DNA from: Clostridiales bacterium
GTDB taxonomy: Bacteria; Bacillota; Clostridia; Lachnospirales; Lachnospiraceae
Direction of reading: 5' to 3'
Length of the DNA stretch: 64,000 nt
Assembly (NCBI GenBank): GCA_012839295.1
Contig: DUNO01000007.1
Coordinates: 79,052 to 143,051 of the forward strand
This document shows, piece by piece, positions 8,166 through 17,609 of this stretch (within the stretch, counting starts at the first letter, position 1; each line of letters starts with the position of its first letter). The notes beneath the pieces were generated by a model. The model was not told the DNA's origin and made no database searches. It was given only the letters and a program-made list of their open reading frames with translations. The translations under genes and the position numbers were made by a program.

Positions 8166-8918
8166 ATGTATTCTACACTTAACAACGATACGCTGGCCTC
8201 TATGCTGAAGTTCAATCCGGAAATGGAATCCGTTATCAACGCCATCGTTGCTGACCATAAGAAAGCCACCTCCATGCTAGTCCATGAACTGCGCAATCCA
8301 CTGACCTTAATCAAAAGCACGCTGCAGTATATGGAATCAAAGCATCCGGAAGCCAAGGAATTCAAGTACTGGGACCAGCTCCAGGATTTAATCCATGATA
8401 TGGAACAGATCATGGCTGACGCATCCCTCTTAAATACCATGGGCATCATCAATAAAGAAGAGACGAACCTCATTTCCCTGATTGAAAGCTTGGTGAACAG
8501 CTTTATGCCCCAGGCCATTACGAAAGAGCTTGAGCTTTCCTTTGACCTGGATCCGGCAGAAAAAGCATACTTTACTTCCTACCCCTGTGACAGTGTAAAG
8601 CTAAAGCAGGTGCTTACCAACCTTATCAAGAATGCCTTCGAGGCCGCCCAGCAAAATGGTTTTATACATATTTCCCTGGCTCATCTTCCCGGGGATGCCC
8701 TGACGCCGTCCAAGATATCCATCCGGGTCAGTAATAGCGGACAACCCATTCCAGAGGATGTGCTGGAGACAATCTTTGTCCCCTTTGTCACCTATAAGAA
8801 TGGTGGTACAGGCATTGGGCTGGCCCTCGTAAAAAAAGTGGTTGATATGCATTACGGAAGCGTCCATGTTGAATCCGACCAGCAAAAAACCTCCTTTATT
8901 ATCCATCTCCCATTATAG
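8166..8918 (+). CDS. Orphan soluble histidine kinase
   Basis: The 250-residue protein begins at an ATG 8 bases after an AAAGGAGG ribosome binding site. It has no membrane segment and no recognised sensor domain. The H box LVHELRNPLTLIKS lies near residue 35-48, the N box TNLIKNAFEAAQ near 152-163 and the G box GGTGIGLALVKKV near 217-229. No response regulator is adjacent, so its partner must be elsewhere. Its end lies only 7 bases from the end of the convergent SCP2-domain gene. Confidence 0.85.
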   Translation: MYSTLNNDTLASMLKFNPEMESVINAIVADHKKATSMLVHELRNPLTLIKSTLQYMESKHPEAKEFKYWDQLQDLIHDMEQIMADASLLNTMGIINKEETNLISLIESLVNSFMPQAITKELELSFDLDPAEKAYFTSYPCDSVKLKQVLTNLIKNAFEAAQQNGFIHISLAHLPGDALTPSKISIRVSNSGQPIPEDVLETIFVPFVTYKNGGTGIGLALVKKVVDMHYGSVHVESDQQKTSFIIHLPL

Positions 8919-8925
8919 GACATTG

Positions 8926-9927
8926 CTATAATATGTTAAACTGGAATACCTGGTCAAAGGTACGGAGCGTCTTGAAATTGCCCTTTGCCGTTAATTCACC
9001 GGACATAAAGGCACCCTGGAAGGTAATTCGTCCCTGTACCAGCTTATTCATAACCGCGCGGGTGGTCTTTGCTATGACATCCGCCTCCGGCTTATCCCCA
9101 TAATAGCATTTTAAACGTTTGCCATTAATTTCAACCACCAGCGTCTTCTTCATATCCGGCAGCTGGATCACATAAGAAGCTTCAAAATCATCGAGAGGGT
9201 GGAAATTATCCTTCAGGTTCTTAATGAATTCCTGACCGCCCTCTCCTTCATTATTGTTCTCCATCATTTCCTTAAACAGCTGGGTCAGCTCCTCGATATC
9301 CTCCTTCTGCTTCTTCACATAGGTATCATCCGACACATAGACGGACAGCTGTTCACTCTCCTGGGGTGTCAGCACAATGGAGCTGTTACTCAGTACGCTA
9401 TGCTTAATCGCGGCATTGCTGGTGGGGAGCATTTTCTTCTTCTGGTGGATCATGCGGTAAAACTCTTCCGCCTTCTTCTCAATCAGCAGGGTATAATCCG
9501 TATTTGTCTCAAACTCCACATGGTCTTCCACATAAGCGCACAGGCCGCTGCAGGGTATTCCTCCAAGCAGCTCCCAGCCCTTAATCAACGTCAGCTCCGC
9601 CTCCCGTTCCCCATAGGTGCTTGCCGTGACCACCGGCAGCATATACAGCTTACCCAGCTTATCCTTATCCGCATAGAGCCAGCAGGCATCCAAAAACTGC
9701 TGCATCAAGCCTCCGATGCCCATCCATTCCACCGTAGCGGCCAGAATGACACCATCCGCCTCCTTCAGCGTCTTTGGAAGCATAGATATTGCATTCTTTT
9801 CCTCATAAAGGTTATATCTGGTCACCTGGACACGAAGCTCCTCCAATACGGCTGTCAGCTTACTCATTACATCAAGCGTGGGATCCTCGATCAATCCCCT
9901 TCCTCCATAATAGATATTAATTTTCAT
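8926..9927 (-). CDS. Flavodoxin-like reductase fused to SCP2 sterol-binding domain
   Basis: The first 170 of 333 residues resemble NADPH-dependent FMN reductase/flavodoxin-like proteins (MKINIYYGGRG, ADGVILAATVEWMGIGGLMQQFLD). The last 100 residues resemble SCP2 lipid-carrier domains (TLVVEINGKRLKCYYGDKP, MNKLVQGRITFQGAFMSGEL). The middle is charged and probably a linker. No function is established for the combination; a redox protein with a hydrophobic ligand is an inference. It follows the rhomboid gene by 31 bases and is probably in the same operon as glpK. Confidence 0.7.
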   Translation of the reverse strand: MKINIYYGGRGLIEDPTLDVMSKLTAVLEELRVQVTRYNLYEEKNAISMLPKTLKEADGVILAATVEWMGIGGLMQQFLDACWLYADKDKLGKLYMLPVVTASTYGEREAELTLIKGWELLGGIPCSGLCAYVEDHVEFETNTDYTLLIEKKAEEFYRMIHQKKKMLPTSNAAIKHSVLSNSSIVLTPQESEQLSVYVSDDTYVKKQKEDIEELTQLFKEMMENNNEGEGGQEFIKNLKDNFHPLDDFEASYVIQLPDMKKTLVVEINGKRLKCYYGDKPEADVIAKTTRAVMNKLVQGRITFQGAFMSGELTAKGNFKTLRTFDQVFQFNIL

Positions 9928-9958
9928 GCAATATCCTCTCCTCCTGCGGTTTTGTATC

Positions 9959-11038
9959 TTAAATATTATTTGCTCTTTGCTTACGGTATAAAAGCAGCGC
10001 CAGTATCACTCCACTAAGAAACCCTCCGACATGGGCCGCCTGGTCAATATGTGAATTTACAATCCCGCCATAAAGACTGAGTATAACGAAAAGAATCATC
10101 TGGGTGGAGCTGATTTCCTTTAACCGTCCCTTGTTAATGACAACAATCCATAGTACCGCCCCCACAACGCCAAAGATCGCACCGGAAGCTCCGATGGAAT
10201 ACGTGGTGCTGTCCAGGGAGGCCAAGGCATATTCCTTCCACATATTATAACTGATGGAGGCTATCCCGGCAAGAATCCCGGTTCCAAAATAGAGAAAAAG
10301 ATATTTTACCCTTCCGATGGCTCTCTCCAGGTTACCGCCCACAAAAAGCAGCACCAGCATATTATTAAAAAGATGGCTTGGATCCGCATGGAGGAACATT
10401 GAGGTCAGAATACGGTAATAATCGTGGTTTTCCTTGATCAAATACCAGGATAGCGCCCCCTTTTCCAGCATTGCATCCGGGTTGGAAAGAAAAAAAGTAT
10501 AATGGGTAAAAAAATACACCAGGACATTGATCCCTATGAGTGCCATGGTAACGGGCATTTGCTTAAAACGGTCCGACTGGGAAGGATGGGGCTTCGCCTC
10601 AGTCAGATAGGGCTCCGGATCCTCCGGATGTAGTTCTGCCTCCGCCAGCGCTTGTTCTATCAGCCCCTGGGCCTGCGTAAATGCACCTGCCTGTGTCTCA
10701 TATATAATCAGCCGGTTAGTCCGTACATCGACAATCCAATGGCTGTCCTGGGGCGTATCTGTGGCAAGGGGCTTTACCTGATCCGCAGCTGCTGTCAGGA
10801 TCAAGCTTAGCAGCTGCTGTCTCTGGGGATAGGCCTTACGGAAGCTATCCTTAATCTGGTCCAGGACATGCCCATACTGCTCCAGCGTCAGCTCCCTCCC
10901 GCTCATAGCCCTGATGACGGATACAAGCATAATATCCCTTTCATCTGCACGATAGAATAAATAGATCCCCTGCGTATTTGAATCCATCCTCTGATATCCG
11001 TTATTTAAAAAAATATTGTTTAATCTGTCTTCTATCAT
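9959..11038 (-). CDS. Rhomboid-family intramembrane serine protease
   Basis: The C-terminal 190 of 359 residues form a six-helix rhomboid core. It shows SMFLHADPSHLFNNM, the catalytic serine in SIGASGAIFGVVGA and the catalytic histidine in QAAHVGGFLSG. Rhomboids cleave membrane-spanning substrates. The first 150 residues form a soluble cytoplasmic region that I do not recognise. The ATG follows AAGGATGA. Gaps to glpK upstream (32 bases) and the SCP2 gene downstream (31 bases) suggest one operon. Confidence 0.9.
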   Translation of the reverse strand: MIEDRLNNIFLNNGYQRMDSNTQGIYLFYRADERDIMLVSVIRAMSGRELTLEQYGHVLDQIKDSFRKAYPQRQQLLSLILTAAADQVKPLATDTPQDSHWIVDVRTNRLIIYETQAGAFTQAQGLIEQALAEAELHPEDPEPYLTEAKPHPSQSDRFKQMPVTMALIGINVLVYFFTHYTFFLSNPDAMLEKGALSWYLIKENHDYYRILTSMFLHADPSHLFNNMLVLLFVGGNLERAIGRVKYLFLYFGTGILAGIASISYNMWKEYALASLDSTTYSIGASGAIFGVVGAVLWIVVINKGRLKEISSTQMILFVILSLYGGIVNSHIDQAAHVGGFLSGVILALLLYRKQRANNI

Positions 11039-11070
11039 GCCAAATCATCCTTTATCTATTCTTCCTGGTA

Positions 11071-12576
<1,506 letters not shown>

Positions 12577-12651
12577 TCACTAGATATCCTTTTATGGTTT
12601 TAAATTTATAATTAATGTCCTTCTCTATTTCTAACCTGTTCATCCATATAC

Positions 12652-12921
12652 TTAAATTGATACTATTCCATTAATGATTACATCAATGGCACATACAGCA
12701 AGTATGATATCTAATATTAATAAAATCCAGACAAGGAGCTTGCTCCTAAGCTGAGCCTCCTTCTTCTCCCTCAGCTTATATACCGTATTAAGAAGCAGTA
12801 CAGCTGCAAACAGCAGAAGTAAAACTCCCTTGATAACAGTATTACCAACAAAGAAAGCAATCATTAATACCAGCAGTAAAACCACTGCATGCACAACATC
12901 ATATCGTATCTTCAAGCACAT
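12652..12921 (-). CDS. Small three-helix membrane protein, hypothetical
   Basis: The 89-residue product begins at the ATG just after AAAGGAGGAGGT. It has hydrophobic helices at about 10-27, 29-46 and 59-83, separated by KLREKKEAQLRSK. I do not recognise a family. It heads the minus-strand run ending with the SCP2 gene, so it may be co-transcribed with glpK. Confidence 0.6.
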   Translation of the reverse strand: MCLKIRYDVVHAVVLLLVLMIAFFVGNTVIKGVLLLLFAAVLLLNTVYKLREKKEAQLRSKLLVWILLILDIILAVCAIDVIINGIVSI

Positions 12922-12956
12922 ACCTCCTCCTTTGTGCAAAATAGAATGTCTATTTA

Positions 12957-13227
12957 TTATTGTACCACTTCCATTCCGGTATTTTCAAGGCTTTTATCAG
13001 CGACATCCAGGGTTTTACAGCCAGAACCGCCCTTAATGGGAGGCCCAAAACCAGTTTCATGTGAGAACCATGGGCAAAGCTCCGACCGGTATACTCTGCT
13101 TTTTAAGGAAATGGGAATTGATATGAGGGATGAAAAGATAGTTCCGCCTGAATTAGAAATTACAGAAATGAGATCCACGAATATCGTGGGAATCCCGATG
13201 GATTATACTATTATAAAGATACAGTGA
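12957..13227 (+). pseudogene. Possible coding remnant, unrecognised
   Basis: The plus-strand frame ends in a protein-like stretch (LLFKEMGIDMRDEKIVPPEL, then ITEMRSTNIVGIPMDYTIIKI) but has no supported start. The minus strand also reads open. It could be the tail of a deleted gene at the edge of the decayed patch. The gap onward to 13385 shows nothing else. Confidence 0.2.
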
Positions 13228-13385
13228 TTATTACATTATCAAAGTAAGTAAAATTCTTCATAAATATACTCTCTCCCAAGCAGATGAATTAATATTATTT
13301 TCTTCATCCACTTGACAGAGAGCAATCAGTTAAGTAAAAATATTATTCCGGTAAATAGCACCTTTTATTTGTTCTTATCCAATAA

Positions 13386-14000
13386 CTATATAAGGGGTTG
13401 TTTAAGCATAGTCTTTATATTTTCAAAAGGCGTGTTCCCTCCTAATGCACAGCCAGGTCCCAGTATTATTCCTCTGGCCTGGCTACCTCCCACTTTCTCC
13501 AGCATGGATTTTGTCTCTGCCTCTACCATCTCTACGCTTCCATTCATCAATGTAACAGGAGAAATTTGTCCTAAAAGGGTGCAGCATCCCTTTGCCAGTT
13601 TATATGCTTCGGTTATATCTGTTTCCTGGTCGATTTCCAGGATATCCGCTCCTGTCTGTATCATTTTACCGATAATCCACGTTGCATTCCCACAGATATG
13701 CAGGGATAGCATGCCTCCATAAGCGTGGACGCTGTCTGCAACTGCTCTCTCATATGGCAACGCAAATTCTTCATACATGGCGGGTGAGAGAACCCCCGGC
13801 CCGGCAGTACTCTCTCCCAGGGATGTGATATGTGCACCGGCATCCAGCAGGGCCCGACAATACAATATGTTAGCTTCTGTACAGATTTGCAGCAGCTTAT
13901 GGATATCTCTGACACTATCCTCATCCATGAGCTCCATTAACAATCTGTCCATTCCGTATACCTGGGCCGCCAGGCTAAAGGGTCCCTGATCCCCATTATC
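13386..14000 (-). pseudogene. URO-D-family fragment (C-terminal half)
   Basis: The frame matches the C-terminal 200 residues of URO-D superfamily proteins: GDQGPFSLAAQVYGMDRLL at its start, SLGESTAGPGVLSPAMYEEF, LHICGNATWIIGKM, and the closing GIILGPGCALGGNTPFENIK. The N-terminal half is missing. Homology begins abruptly near 14000, where the DNA continues as the lipoprotein gene in another frame. An ATG at 13952 could still start a short protein. This is the second truncated URO-D gene in the window and is not a copy of the first. Confidence 0.65.
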
Positions 14001-14542
14001 ATCACCTTGTTTCCCTCACCCGTCTCCAAAACCTCAACTGTACCGACCAGCATGCCGGATCGAGGCTCCAAAATATCTGTCGGAACTTCGTCGAAGGGCC
14101 AGCTTCCGGCCTCCTGGGTGTACACATCAATCTGAAGGACGGTTCCGCCGCCCTGCAGGGCGAAGGTCACCGTATGCAATCCAAGCTCAGCCTCGGCTTC
14201 CAGATCGCCGGAAGTGATGCTCCAGCCAGCGTTTTTCAAGATTTCCAAATAGTCGTCAAGATCATCCTTACCTGTATCCGTGACCTTGATGGTGAGTACC
14301 TCCTCACCATCCACCGCCGATGCCGTGACCGTTCCCGCCGTATATTCGGGCAGCTCGTCAGGCGCAAGATCGGCGGGCCAGTCGGCCTCCGGCAGGAACT
14401 CCCGGGTATCCGAAATACTTTGTGTTCCGGAAGAATCCGTCGGACTTATCTCCGCGACTGTCGTTCCGGTATCTTGCTTGCAGCTGACTATAAAAAGCAG
14501 CAACAGCAACAATGGAGCAATAAAATAAAATCGTTTTGCCAT
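13937..14542 (-). CDS. Secreted lipoprotein, 3' end replaced by URO-D sequence
   Basis: The 201-residue product has a lipoprotein signal (FYFIAPLLLLLLFIVSC) with the lipobox cysteine at residue 21, a low-complexity linker, and a domain with ITSGDLEAEAELGLHTVTF resembling small clostridial lipoproteins of unknown function. The last 18 codons (from about GIRDPLAWRPRY) are URO-D DNA read out of frame. The authentic C-terminus is therefore missing and the gene was fused by a deletion. Function unknown. Confidence 0.55.
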   Translation of the reverse strand: MAKRFYFIAPLLLLLLFIVSCKQDTGTTVAEISPTDSSGTQSISDTREFLPEADWPADLAPDELPEYTAGTVTASAVDGEEVLTIKVTDTGKDDLDDYLEILKNAGWSITSGDLEAEAELGLHTVTFALQGGGTVLQIDVYTQEAGSWPFDEVPTDILEPRSGMLVGTVEVLETGEGNKVMIMGIRDPLAWRPRYTEWTDC

Positions 14543-14725
14543 AGTTTTTCACCTCGTTATATAATTTTTTTATCCAAGCTTCTTCTTTGCCAGTTTTTTA
14601 CGAAGGCACGCGTATGGACAGTTTTCTTATTTCATAAGCATGATTGTACCGTATGGGATGTTGCCCTCCCCATCCGGCAAAGGAAAGAAAAGCGCCCTGT
14701 GATAATCGTCGCGAACTGGATAATT

Positions 14726-15227
14726 TCATCCTTTGCAGAACAGCTCCAGCGGATGGGAGAGTCGGCTCAGGAGCGCTGTCTTTCCGTAAAACACCCCTTC
14801 GGCTGCCTCTAGCATTGTATAATTTTCGTTTGTGATACGGCCTAAAAAGTTAATGCTTTCCTTAAAAACTTCCCCTTCCCAAAGATCGGTACTTTCCATT
14901 AGCACGCAGTTCACCTTATGCAAGGAGCCGTCTTTCTTGAAAAGAGCGACCGGACAGAGAAAATAGATTCATCATGGATAATGGGTCTTCTTCTGTTTGA
15001 ATGAGTACCTGAAACTGTTCAATGAACCGTTCCAGTACAACCAGCTCCTTTTGCAGCTGGACGAAGGCTATGGTAAGCTGCTTTTTTGCTTTCTCCTGTT
15101 TCAGTAGTACCACCCCGTTTCTTCCAAGAATTTGGCTCACTCTAATTTTACAAAATACAGGGGCTTTGAAATATTGGCTGGTAACTCTATTTTTTACAAT
15201 TATGCGCAACACAAAAAAGCCCTGCAA
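14726..15227 (-). pseudogene. PAS-like regulator remnant with a frameshift
   Basis: One frame gives a coiled-coil-like stretch (KKQLTIAFVQLQKELVVLER). The second continues from about 14959 with a PAS-like segment (LCPVALFKKDGSLHKVN, then CVLMESTDLWEGEVFKESI). Joining them needs one base removed near ATGATGAATC at about 14960. The PAS stretch resembles those in the neighbouring AraC gene, so this may be a decayed relative. The gap from 14543 to 14725 shows no gene. Confidence 0.45.
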
Positions 15228-15257
15228 TCCTTTGGGATTGCAGGGTAGCGGATACTG

Positions 15258-16813
15258 TTATTTCCTGACGGTTTTTCTATATTCGGAAGGCGTCATACCC
15301 ACCTTCTCTTTAAAAAACCTCGTCCAATTTCCCGTATATTCAAAACCACAGGACAGGAACGCTTCGGCTATGCTTAGGGTCTGATCCTTCAACGCTGCCT
15401 TGAGCCGGTTAATTTTTACTTCCTGGTAATAGCTGTATGGAGTGATGCCTGTATGCTTCTTAAACAGGCGTGATAGATGAGAAGGGCTTAGGTTCACGGT
15501 CTTTGCAACGGCCTCAGCGTCAAAGGCCTCCCTCCAGTGATTCTCCAGATACTCTTTAACCTTTGCTACATCGGCTCTGCCTTGATAAATCCTGCTTGTA
15601 AAGAAGATGCTCATCATGTACGTCATCCTTCCTCTTGCATCGGGAACAGGAAAATTCAGGATATCAGTATAGATCGCTTCTATATCATAAACGGTACTTC
15701 TGGTCTTATACCACGCCCAAAAGCTTTCCAGCGGAATCCGAATATCCGGTATGAGCACAGTCTCACCCTGAAAAGCGCATCGGATATGTTCCTTCAGGCC
15801 GAACTGGTCATTGACAAAAGGGTCTTTGATCAGATTGTATTTTCCGATAATCTGCCCCGTGTCCCGGACGTTCCATGCTTGAAGCACTGCCTCATTGACA
15901 AAAATAATGTCACCGTTCGGCCTGAATATCTGGATGGGAATTGGGAAAAGACCCAGGATACGAAAGAGCCTCTCCTCTTCTTTCCGCGAAAGGAAGGGAG
16001 TGGTATGGGAAAGAAGCCGTCCTTCTATAGAAGCTGTCTGTTGGGATAGGGCTTTCCGGTACTGGGACGGTGTCATCCCGACCGTGCGTTTGAAGGCTCC
16101 CGCAAAACAACCGCTGTAATCCACTCCACAAAAAGTAAACGCTTCGCTGATGCTCAGGCCCGGATCGCCCAGGGCTTCCTTTATCTTTTCAAGCTTAACG
16201 TCCTGATAATAGCTATAAGGCGTTTTACCGATATATTTTTTAAACAGGCGCATCAGATGAGAGCTGCTTACACCAGCAGCGTCCGCAATTTTATCCAAGT
16301 TAAAATCATCCAGCCAATGCTCATCAATATATTCCCTCGCCTTGACCGCGTCCAGCCGGGCTCGAAAGGTACGCTTTGTCATAAACAAAGCTATAACATA
16401 GATAACAGCCCCATCTTCATCCCATAAAGGAAAGCAAGTGATATCCTGATACATGTCGGTTTCTGCAGGTTTTACCCCCTTCGATATGTAACGGCCTTCT
16501 ATTTCCTCAAGCGGGACCCTGACATCACAAAAGGACAGGATCTCTCCTGAAAAGACGCGCCTCAGATAATTATTCATTGCCAACCTTTCATTAATGTATG
16601 GATCATTCAGTATATTAAGCTTTCCAACGATTTTATCCGGATCGATATGAAAAAATCTTTAAATGCTGTATTCACGAACAGACTGATGCCATCGGCGGAG
16701 AAGACCTCTGTCGGGATGGGGAAAAGCTCAAGGACGGAGAAAAGGTCGCTCTCCCACTCGATAGCCGTACCAAAAAAGCTGCTCTCCGCCCGCATTTGGA
16801 TGTCTTCGTTCAT
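15258..16813 (-). pseudogene. PAS-AraC-PAS-AraC regulator split by a one-base frameshift
   Basis: Starting at the ATG after AAGGAGG (16813), the first 53 codons read a PAS-like domain (ELFPIPTEVFSADGISLFVN) and then stop after KSLESLIY. Shifting by one base inside a run of six A's (16650-16655, plus strand) restores HIDPDKIVGKLNILNDPYI and joins it to the 441-codon frame ending at 15258. The restored protein of about 517 residues would hold two PAS-like plus AraC-type DNA-binding units in tandem. Each AraC unit has its own helix-turn-helix pair (SSHLMRLFKKYIGKTPYSYY and SHLSRLFKKHTGITPYSYY). Internal duplication is clear. The break may be real decay, phase variation or a sequencing error. Target unknown. 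Confidence 0.7.
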
Positions 16814-16880
16814 GAGCTTATCCTCCTTAGCTATTTCCAGATCATTACTGCTTCCATTATATTCCTTAAACAGGAAATTT

Positions 16881-17294
16881 TCAAGGACGAGAAATTGAGT
16901 CAAGGCCAAGGTATTCCCTCAATGCCCTCTCCAGCAGCTTTGATAAGTTCACGTCACCCCTTTTTTCAGCCATATCCTTTAGCCATGCCGGGATCGTGAC
17001 ATTCGTTTTAACTCTCCGGTTATTCATCTCATCGGCAACCATATCAGGATAGATTGTGATAAAAATTCCCATTCCGTTCCTATCCTTCTCGCCCACTGTT
17101 ATCCCGGAAGGCGGTAACTCTTCTCCATCCTTTTCCATCCCAAAAACATGTAACTCCAAAGCTTCTTTTGCATTTTTCAAGGCATCTTCCAGATCCTCCC
17201 CATAACTAATACACCCAGGAAAACTTGGAAAATACACACCATAACCGCCATTCTCAGAGGGCTCCAATACAGCTAAATACATTAATTTTCTCAT
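16881..17294 (-). CDS. hicB: HicB-type antitoxin with DNA-binding C-terminus
   Basis: The 137-residue protein has the HicB partial RNase-H-like fold (YLAVLEPSENGGYGVYFPSF, GCISYGEDLEDALKNAKEAL) and a C-terminal ribbon-helix-helix-like tail (RRVKTNVTIPAWLKDMAEKR). It should bind and neutralise HicA and repress the operon. The ATG lies 8 bases after AAGGAGC and 17 bases after the hicA stop, the usual hicA-hicB order. Its end overlaps the non-conserved region upstream of the AraC-type gene. Confidence 0.85.
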   Translation of the reverse strand: MRKLMYLAVLEPSENGGYGVYFPSFPGCISYGEDLEDALKNAKEALELHVFGMEKDGEELPPSGITVGEKDRNGMGIFITIYPDMVADEMNNRRVKTNVTIPAWLKDMAEKRGDVNLSKLLERALREYLGLDSISRP

Positions 17295-17310
17295 GCAGAC
17301 CGCTCCTTAA

Positions 17311-17501
17311 CTACCGACTTAAATTAATACCAGCCTGCTTGCTGATATTTGTTACCGTTCCAACAGGAAGGTCACCAGAATGATATGGTACGGTAACTTT
17401 CCCTTTTTTATCGGATGCTTAAATTGAATATGGGAACCTCTGGTATCACATTCATACCACCCGGCATTCCTCAGTACCTTGACGATTTCCCTAACCGTCA
17501 T
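17311..17501 (-). pseudogene. hicA: HicA-type mRNA interferase gene, frameshifted
   Basis: The frame starts MTVREIVKVLRNAGWYE after an AGGAGGAAATAT ribosome binding site and continues RGSHIQFKHPIKKGK, matching HicA with its catalytic histidine. It then goes out of frame. Adding one base to the run of six T's at 17404-17409 (plus strand) restores VTVPYHSGDLPVGTVTNI followed by SKQAGINLSR and a stop at 17311, giving a normal-length protein of 63 residues. As sequenced the toxin is inactive while the antitoxin is intact. Confidence 0.75.
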
Positions 17502-17609
17502 ATATTTCCTCCTATGTAGTATACTCCTATTTTATACGCATTTCAATAAGTTGTTCCTATCCGCATTTTCTATGTATTTACATCTCCATATCAACGAACA
17601 GTGTCAAGA

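Noticed and set aside
14174..14812. Plus-strand 212-codon frame opposite the lipoprotein gene
   Set aside because: It is a shadow of the GC-rich lipoprotein gene; the sequence looks unlike a protein and has no start signal.
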